A DNA stretch of 64,000 bases from Microvirga makkahensis (GTDB lineage: Bacteria > Pseudomonadota > Alphaproteobacteria > Rhizobiales > Beijerinckiaceae): positions 186,001 to 250,000 of the forward strand of contig NZ_WURB01000001.1 in the NCBI RefSeq assembly GCF_009830105.1, read 5' to 3'. Shown here piece after piece: positions 58,920 to 64,000 of the stretch; positions within the stretch are counted from its first letter, which is position 1, and the number at the start of each line of letters is the position of its first letter. The translations under genes were made by a program, and so were the position numbers. Under the pieces are notes generated by a model that worked only from the letters and a program-made list of their open reading frames with translations, did not search any database and was not told the origin of the DNA.

Positions 58920-59657
58920 TCATTTGCGGACGAAGCTGAAAGAGAACCGACTGCCGCGATGATAATCCTTTGCATAAACGATGGGGAGGCCTGTCGACGT
59001 GAAGGCCGTCTCCACAATCAGGAAAGCGGGGCCGAAGTCGTTCAGATCGTTTCGTTCACTGACATCTGGCGGCAGCATGATCGACGTGGCGACGGCCGTT
59101 GACATGCATGGACGCATGCCGTGGCGCTCCAACAGATCGAGCAGGGAGCCGCTCCAATCGATATCGTAGAGACGGTCGGGAACAGCGGTGCGAGGAATGT
59201 AGTCGAGGCCATAGACAAGCACATCCTCCTCATGCATCCGCAGCCTCTCCAACCGGATGACACGGGAGCTGGCATCTAGGCGCAGAGCGGCTTGCACTTC
59301 CTCCGAAGCCGCCTCCTCGGAAATCGACAATACTTTATTGATCGGGCGGTAACCGGACTTCTGCATCATCTCGGAGACGCTTTCGAAACAGGTGATCGGC
59401 CGCTCGACCTGGAGCGCTGCCGCCGCCGATACGAAGCGGCCCTTGCCGTGTTTCACATAAATCGCGCCATCCTGTTCCAGAAGCTTCAATGCCTCCCGCA
59501 GAGCCGGCCGGGAAATCTGAAATCTTCGGGTAAGTTCCGCCTCTGTCGGCAACTGATCGCCCGGTTTCAGTCCATGCGCACCAATAAGGGCGCCGATCGC
59601 ATCCCGCAATTGCAAAACCAGAGTTCGTTCGTCGCGAAGCGGCGTGATGGGAGACAT
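58920..59657 (-). CDS. GntR-family transcriptional regulator (HutC/UTRA type)
   Basis: 245 residues. The N-terminal winged HTH (GLKPGDQLPTEAELTRRFQI, SRPALREALKLLEQDGAIYV, KHGKGRFVS) is followed by a UTRA effector domain (about 95-240; RLERLRMHEEDVLVYGLDYI, RFSFSFVRK). UTRA domains bind small molecules such as amino-acid catabolites or sugar phosphates. It is encoded immediately upstream of and co-directional with the importer/oxidoreductase operon and is its most likely regulator. Confidence 0.87.
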   Translation of the reverse strand: MSPITPLRDERTLVLQLRDAIGALIGAHGLKPGDQLPTEAELTRRFQISRPALREALKLLEQDGAIYVKHGKGRFVSAAAALQVERPITCFESVSEMMQKSGYRPINKVLSISEEAASEEVQAALRLDASSRVIRLERLRMHEEDVLVYGLDYIPRTAVPDRLYDIDWSGSLLDLLERHGMRPCMSTAVATSIMLPPDVSERNDLNDFGPAFLIVETAFTSTGLPIVYAKDYHRGSRFSFSFVRK

Positions 59658-60054
59658 GACAGGCCCGGTTAGCCTCTGTTATCAGTTGTCAGTCCACAGG
59701 ATTGAGCATCTTGGACGTAAGCGCAAGTTTATTGACGGACTTTGTCCGAATTCTTGACGCATCTTCATGAAGAGCCTCTGACGCCTCATTCTTCTGCCCC
59801 TTGGAGCCTCGAACGGCTCTAGATGCTGCGCCCGAGGAGCTGGGCCTGGCATCGCCCGATTGGCCGTAATCTGCCAAGCTCCAGCCCACCCGCTCAAGAC
59901 CGCACCTGCAACAAATCCAGCAATGTGGCGTTTGCCCCTCGCTTGCATTGGCGAGATCGTTCCTTGAGCTTTGGGGGTTCATCTCGGCACCTGAGTTTCT
60001 GCCCAAGAACGCCGTGATCGGGATGACCGCCACCTGGACGAGGGGAACGCAGCA
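59658..60054. other. intergenic region between gntR and the CDC48-type gene
   Basis: 397 bp, divergent. TTGTCAGTCCA (59686-59696) is one mismatch from TNGTCNGACNA and lies 29 bp upstream of gntR, a candidate autoregulatory site. GGACTTTGTCCG (59737-59748) is the exact reverse complement of the 12-mer at 58608-58619. A plus-strand frame from about 59875 ends with TGA overlapping the CDC48 ATG but has no recognisable similarity or start. Confidence 0.35.
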
Positions 60055-62331
60055 ATGACAGATGATGGTAAGGTCGTACGTCTTCAGGTCGCGAATGCGA
60101 GGCCCGGCGACGCGGGTCGCGGTATCGCACGCATGAGCCGGCAGACTTTGGCGGACCTGGGCATGCAGGAAGGCCAAGCTATCGAGATCATTGGCAAGAG
60201 ACATACGACGGCGGTCGCCGTCACGCCCTACGCGGAGGACGAAGGCCTTAACATCATTCGTCTTGACGGCCTGCAGCGTGTGAATGCGGGTGTCAGCCGC
60301 GGCGATTTCGTGGAGGTCAAGCCGGCGGACGCCCGTCCGGCCGCACGCGTCGTCCTCGCTCCGGCACAGAAAGGACTGCGCCTCCAGGGCTCGGGCGACG
60401 CGCTGCGCCGCACCTTTTACCAGCGGCCTCTGACGGCGGGCGATGTGATCTCCACCTCCGTGTACTCACCCAATGCCTCGGACTCCAGATATCCCGAGGA
60501 GCTGCGCAGACTGCTGAACATCCCCGCCTATGGATTGCAGGAGATCCGCCTTGTCGTCGTGTCCACCCATCCGCGTGGCATCGTCCAGGTCACGGCCGAA
60601 ACTGAGATCGAGCTGCGTCCGCAATTCGAGGAACCCAAGGAGGCACGCCGCGCGGACGTCACCTACGACGATATCGGCGGCCTTGGGAATACCGTCGATC
60701 AGGTGCGCGAGATGGTGGAGCTCCCGCTCCGCCATCCCGAACTCTTCCAGCGGCTCGGCATAGATCCGCCGAAAGGCGTCCTGCTCTATGGCCCTCCCGG
60801 CACCGGCAAGACGCTGCTCGCGCGCGCCGTCGCCAACGAGACCGAGGCGCAGTTCTACCACATCGCCGGACCGGAGATCATGGGGCGCCACTACGGGGAG
60901 TCCGAGCAACGGTTGAGGCAGGTATTCCAGGAGGCGCAGCAGAACGCACCAGCGATCATCTTCATCGACGAAATCGACAGCATCGCCCCAAAACGGGAAG
61001 AGGTGACAGGAGAGGTCGAACGGCGCATCGTGGCACAACTGCTCACCCTCATGGACGGGCTGGAGCCTCGCCAGAACATCGTGGTGATCGGTGCAACGAA
61101 CCGCCGTGAGGCCATCGACGAGGCGCTCCGCAGACCCGGCCGCTTCGATCGGGAGATCGTGATCGGTGTTCCGGACGAGCCGGGCCGCCGCGAGGTCCTG
61201 ACCATCCACACCCGCGGCATGCCGCTCGCCCAGGATGTGGACCTGGACGACATCGCCCGCACGACCTATGGCTTCGTCGGCGCGGATCTCTCCGCCCTCG
61301 CTCGCGAGGCTGCAATGGATTCCCTGCGCCGCATCCTGCCGGACGTCAATCTCAAGGAGGGCATCCCTGCGGACGTGCTGGAGAAACTGCGCGTCACCCG
61401 GCAGGACTTCCAGAACGCCCTCAAGCGGATTCAGCCCTCGGCCCTGCGCGAGATCATGATCCAGGTCCCGAATGTGACCTGGGACGATATCGGCGGTATC
61501 GAGGAGGCCAGGACGCGCCTGCGCGAAGGTGTGGAGCTCCCGCTTAAAAGCCCGGAATCCTTCCGCCGCCTCGGCATCCGCCCGGCCAAAGGCTTCCTGC
61601 TCTTCGGCCCGCCCGGCACCGGCAAGACCCTCCTCGCGAAGGCGGTCGCGCGCGAAGCCCAGGCCAATTTCGTGGCAACGAAATCGTCGGACCTTCTCTC
61701 GAAATGGTATGGCGAGTCGGAGCAGCAGGTGTCCCGCCTGTTCGCCCGCGCTCGGCAGGTCGCACCCACCGTGATCTTTATCGACGAGATCGACTCCCTG
61801 GCGCCCGTGCGCGGCGGCGGCCTTGGCGAACCAGCCGTAACGGAGCGCGTGGTCAACACGATCCTGGCGGAAATGGATGGGCTCGAGGAGTTGCAGGGAG
61901 TCGTGGTGATGGCCGCAACCAACCGGCCCAATCTGATCGACCCTGCCCTGCTGCGCCCGGGCCGTTTCGATGAATTAATCTACGTTCCGGTGCCCGATGC
62001 GCAGGGACGCCGGCACATTCTCGGCATCCATACGAAATCCATGCCGCTGGGCCCTGATGTTGATCTCGATCTGGTGGCGGAAAGAACGAGCCGGTTCACG
62101 GGCGCGGATCTTGAGGACCTGACCCGCCGAGCGGGCCTTCTCGCCTTGCGCGAGTCCTTGGAGGCCCAAGCCGTCAGCATGGCCCATTTCGAACAGGCCT
62201 TGCGGGAAACGCGTCCGTCGGTCACGCCCGAGATGGAGCGGGAGTATGAGGATATGCTCCGCACTCTGAAGCAGGAAGGTCCACAACGTCAGCCCATCGG
62301 CTTTCTGCCCGTGAGACGGGCGGCCGAATGA
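60055..62331 (+). CDS. CDC48/VCP-like AAA+ ATPase
   Basis: 758 residues with the full archaeal/eukaryotic CDC48 layout. An N-terminal double-psi barrel domain (about 1-185; RLQVANARPGDAGRGIARM) is followed by D1 with Walker A GPPGTGKT at 246 and Walker B IIFIDEIDSIAP, then D2 with Walker A at 518 and Walker B VIFIDEIDSLAP. Pore-loop aromatics are present in D2 (SKWYGESEQQ), with RHYGES in D1. Arginine-finger blocks (RRPGRFDREI, LRPGRFDELI) are present. The C-terminus (LPVRRAAE) lacks the HbYX motif that docks on proteasomes. CDC48 unfolds or extracts proteins from complexes; bacterial members are sporadic and their partners unknown. GAGGGGAA seven bases upstream fixes the ATG. Confidence 0.93.
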   Translation: MTDDGKVVRLQVANARPGDAGRGIARMSRQTLADLGMQEGQAIEIIGKRHTTAVAVTPYAEDEGLNIIRLDGLQRVNAGVSRGDFVEVKPADARPAARVVLAPAQKGLRLQGSGDALRRTFYQRPLTAGDVISTSVYSPNASDSRYPEELRRLLNIPAYGLQEIRLVVVSTHPRGIVQVTAETEIELRPQFEEPKEARRADVTYDDIGGLGNTVDQVREMVELPLRHPELFQRLGIDPPKGVLLYGPPGTGKTLLARAVANETEAQFYHIAGPEIMGRHYGESEQRLRQVFQEAQQNAPAIIFIDEIDSIAPKREEVTGEVERRIVAQLLTLMDGLEPRQNIVVIGATNRREAIDEALRRPGRFDREIVIGVPDEPGRREVLTIHTRGMPLAQDVDLDDIARTTYGFVGADLSALAREAAMDSLRRILPDVNLKEGIPADVLEKLRVTRQDFQNALKRIQPSALREIMIQVPNVTWDDIGGIEEARTRLREGVELPLKSPESFRRLGIRPAKGFLLFGPPGTGKTLLAKAVAREAQANFVATKSSDLLSKWYGESEQQVSRLFARARQVAPTVIFIDEIDSLAPVRGGGLGEPAVTERVVNTILAEMDGLEELQGVVVMAATNRPNLIDPALLRPGRFDELIYVPVPDAQGRRHILGIHTKSMPLGPDVDLDLVAERTSRFTGADLEDLTRRAGLLALRESLEAQAVSMAHFEQALRETRPSVTPEMEREYEDMLRTLKQEGPQRQPIGFLPVRRAAE

Positions 62332-62334
62332 TCT

Positions 62335-62570
62335 TTATACGGCAATCTCGAGCAGGGCCTTGACCGAGAAGCCGATACCGGGCGCCCAACGGGCGTTCGG
62401 TGTCCAGAGGGTCCGCACGATCGTGCCCATCAGGATGGCGTGACCAGCGCCTCGTGACACGGGCGCCCGGTCCACTGCTCCTCAAGCGACTGGAGCCCGA
62501 CAGCGGCCTGTGAAATCACCACGCAGAGCGCGACCCCAGAAAGCATGCGAGTCCAGGCGTTGACGGTCAC
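62335..62570 (-). pseudogene. YeiH/UPF0324-family (putative sulfate exporter) N-terminal fragment, frameshifted
   Basis: On the minus strand one frame from the GTG at 62570 reads MLSGVALCVVISQAAVGLQS then LEEQWTGRPCHEALV. It shifts near 62447 into GHAILMGTIVRTLWTPNARW then APGIGFSVKALLEIAV and stops at TAA (62337-62335). The order (first helix, EALV-AILLG-VRTLW, PGI-FS-K-LLEIAV) matches the N-terminus of YeiH-family membrane proteins, which normally continue for about 250 more residues. The frame change and the stop abutting the convergent CDC48-type gene indicate a truncated remnant. The family call rests on memory of the motif and should be searched. Confidence 0.5.
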
Positions 62571-62644
62571 GTGTCTCGCCCTCGAAGCCGGTTTCTACAG
62601 TAAACCGATAGTCTTGCCTGCCGCGCCGCGGAATACTCCGTTCG

Positions 62645-62857
62645 TCAGGCGACCTTGTTGTCGGGCAAAGCGGCAATCGCCGGAGCGGCATCGGCCTGCT
62701 CCTGAATGCGGAACTCCGCCAGCTGCTGCCGGACGTCGTGATACAGCGGACGGAACACCGAACCATGATTTTCGACGATATCGGCGAGGATGTGGACTGC
62801 CTTGAGGAGTTTCTCCTCGGTGATCGGTCCGCGGTCCCGGTGATGCCATTGGGTCAT
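62645..62857 (-). CDS. small hypothetical protein with hairpin-masked start
   Basis: 70 residues from the ATG at 62857 (MTQWHHRDRGPITEEKLLKA), helical in the middle (AVHILADIVENHGSVFRPLY) and without a known domain. AGGAGA lies nine bases upstream. An in-frame ATG at 62890 would give an 81-residue form starting MVPSHDKGDG. Both start codons and the ribosome binding site fall inside a perfect 13-bp inverted repeat (62856-62890), which implies control of translation initiation. Confidence 0.6.
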   Translation of the reverse strand: MTQWHHRDRGPITEEKLLKAVHILADIVENHGSVFRPLYHDVRQQLAEFRIQEQADAAPAIAALPDNKVA

Positions 62858-62890
62858 GGTGCCGTCTCCTTTGTCGTGAGACGGCACCAT
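62856..62890 (-). promoter_or_regulatory. perfect 13-bp hairpin over ribosome binding site and start codon
   Basis: ATGGTGCCGTCTC (62856-62868) and GAGACGGCACCAT (62878-62890) are perfect reverse complements separated by nine bases. In the minus-strand transcript the Shine-Dalgarno AGGAGA lies at the loop/3'-arm junction and the AUG of the small gene at the end of the 3' arm. The folded RNA would block ribosome access. It could also be a DNA operator. Confidence 0.6.
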
Positions 62891-63065
62891 GGAGGGACGA
62901 CATTGATGTGAGGTTAATTCTCCCGCGGTTTGGGGAGAGCCGGTCTAACCGGAGGTTCGCGCTGGTGCATCATTTGGCGCAGCGGATCAGGTTTGCCGCC
63001 CCAAATGCGGCAAAAAATGAGACGATCCTCCGGAAGGGAAAACAGCCCAGACTTCGACCGAACGG

Positions 63066-63761
63066 TCAGGAGCGCTTGTTCTGAAGGGTGAGTTCCATTT
63101 CGCGCATGATGGCTTCCTCAATCTCGTCGAGATTGGCTTTGTTCGGCTGGTGATTGGCTTGCGCATGACCGGGCCCAGCCTTGGCTGCCTGGGCCTGGTT
63201 TGCGGCCGGCCGACGCAGATGTGAACGCTGCTGATCGGGGGCGCGGTTCTCCAGGGTGTCCAGCAATCCATCGAGGGCCGCGTTGGAGAGCGGAATATCG
63301 AGAGACTCGCGAAGACTGCCGAGGGCGATGGCGTGATTGGCGTAACGGGGATCTCTCGTGACCTCGGGGCCGAGCCAAGCGAAGGGACGAAACTCCCCCG
63401 CTTCCCTCTCGCTGTTGAATTCGATGGTCACGAATTGGACGTGACGGGGGTGGATGACGTGATCGATCAGGGCGATCCGGTCACCGATCCGGAGTTTCGT
63501 GCGGTCGTAGGCGATTTCGCCGGCACAGACATCCAGAAGCGCATGGGCATGGGCCACCGGAACTTCGGTCTGCTCCTCCGTCTCTCCATCATGGCCGGCC
63601 ACCCTCAGAATGAGCAACCCTCTGTTCTCCTCGAGGCGAACCAAGGCGGCGCGACCCGGCCGCTCCGGAAAGAAGCCCTCGATCTGGCGCAAGCTTCCCC
63701 GTTGGCGCTGAATGAGGCGGGCGAAGGATGAGGCGAGGAGAAAGCGACGAGGGACGGTCAT
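63066..63761 (-). CDS. CYTH-like domain protein, catalytic signature degenerate
   Basis: 231 residues. The order VPRRFLLASSFARLIQRQ, LRQIEGFF, AALVRLEENRGLLILRV, EEQTEVPVAHAHALLDVC, FVTIEFNSEREAGEFRPF and WLGPEVTRDPRYANHAIA follows the CYTH/triphosphate-tunnel fold (compare WLGREVTGDPRYYNSNLA). The defining N-terminal ExExK is replaced (TVPRRF), so polyphosphate or nucleotide triphosphate hydrolysis is doubtful. A basic, Gln/Ala-rich linker and a short helical tail (LDEIEEAIMREMELTLQN) are added. The start is uncertain: ATG 63761 is chosen because it begins right at the domain; a TTG at 63827 is possible. No ribosome binding site is convincing. Confidence 0.65.
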   Translation of the reverse strand: MTVPRRFLLASSFARLIQRQRGSLRQIEGFFPERPGRAALVRLEENRGLLILRVAGHDGETEEQTEVPVAHAHALLDVCAGEIAYDRTKLRIGDRIALIDHVIHPRHVQFVTIEFNSEREAGEFRPFAWLGPEVTRDPRYANHAIALGSLRESLDIPLSNAALDGLLDTLENRAPDQQRSHLRRPAANQAQAAKAGPGHAQANHQPNKANLDEIEEAIMREMELTLQNKRS

Positions 63762-64000
63762 GAAAGGTAAGAAAGGAATGAAATTGATCGGGTTGATTCC
63801 GTATAGGACGGCCAGAGAATGAAGCAAGTTTAAACGTCATGGCTCTGCTTCGTCCAAGCCTCGCGAACGGTAGCGCCTCATTCCTGAGACGGGACCTGTG
63901 CCAGGAACGGTCATCAGCAGAACATTGACTCACAACCCGCAGCGCATACGGGCGCTGGTAAAAAGGCATCATTGTGGAGACTTGGCCTCATACCAGTTGG

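Noticed and set aside
59875..60058. Short plus-strand frame ending in TGA that overlaps the CDC48 ATG
   Set aside because: The overlap looks like translational coupling, but there is no start codon with a ribosome binding site and no recognisable similarity.
63589..63972. 127-residue minus-strand frame at the window end
   Set aside because: It overlaps the CYTH-like gene in another frame and contains no domain; probably a shadow.

Overview
The window is a high-GC bacterial chromosome segment. Codon use, the Agrobacterium-like GlgC, the LivGFHM-type operon and GGAAC-N16/17-CGTT promoters (the EcfG general-stress signature) point to an alphaproteobacterium of the Hyphomicrobiales, probably near Microvirga or Methylobacterium. 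That placement is inference. No rRNA, tRNA, CRISPR array, IS element or prophage was found.

Layout. (1) 1-3.6 kb: the 3' part of a branched-chain-type ABC importer operon (two ATPases, two permeases). (2) 3.7-10.4 kb: a GreA/GreB-like factor, an Mfd-type translocase, three small unknown proteins and the SelO AMPylase. (3) 10.5-27.4 kb: a storage-carbohydrate and trehalose island. It holds an unusual LuxR-type regulator, glgA1, treZ, a malQ::treY fusion, glgB, glgX, glgA2 and glgC. It can build, branch, debranch and remodel alpha-glucan and convert it to trehalose. glgA1 and treZ diverge from one intergenic region that has a consensus EcfG-type promoter facing each way. (4) 27.5-31.5 kb: a DUF2934 protein and a phospholipase D/UPF0104/endonuclease-phosphatase trio equivalent to E. 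coli ybhO-ybhN-ybhP. (5) 32-37.4 kb: an E. coli-type SerA, two unknown proteins, an inositol-monophosphatase-like enzyme, an aldo/keto reductase and an HtrA-like protein without its catalytic triad. (6) 37.5-38.5 kb: remnants of hemN, ccoG/fixG and an fnr/fixK-type regulator behind an FNR/FixK-type box, which looks like a collapsed micro-oxic respiration locus. (7) 38.5-47 kb: a DEDDh exonuclease and two adjacent hybrid histidine kinases. One is a soluble 1853-residue protein with about ten HAMP-like modules, eight of them in 276-bp tandem repeats, and it has its own EcfG-type promoter. (8) 47.1-50.8 kb: a LysR regulator divergent from cystathionine beta-synthase and gamma-lyase (reverse transsulfuration). 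(9) 50.8-59.7 kb: a DUF763 protein and a GntR-associated operon of an amino-acid-type ABC importer with two FAD oxidoreductases. (10) 60-64 kb: a CDC48-family AAA ATPase, a YeiH-family gene fragment, a small gene whose ribosome binding site and start lie in a perfect 13-bp hairpin, and a CYTH-like protein.

The strongest connecting theme is general stress. Consensus EcfG-type promoters precede glgA1, treZ and the poly-HAMP kinase, with weaker candidates before the Gre-like and phospholipase D genes. This suggests that glycogen and trehalose metabolism and a large cytoplasmic sensor kinase share PhyR/EcfG control. All functions are read from motifs and remembered family features; no database search was run.
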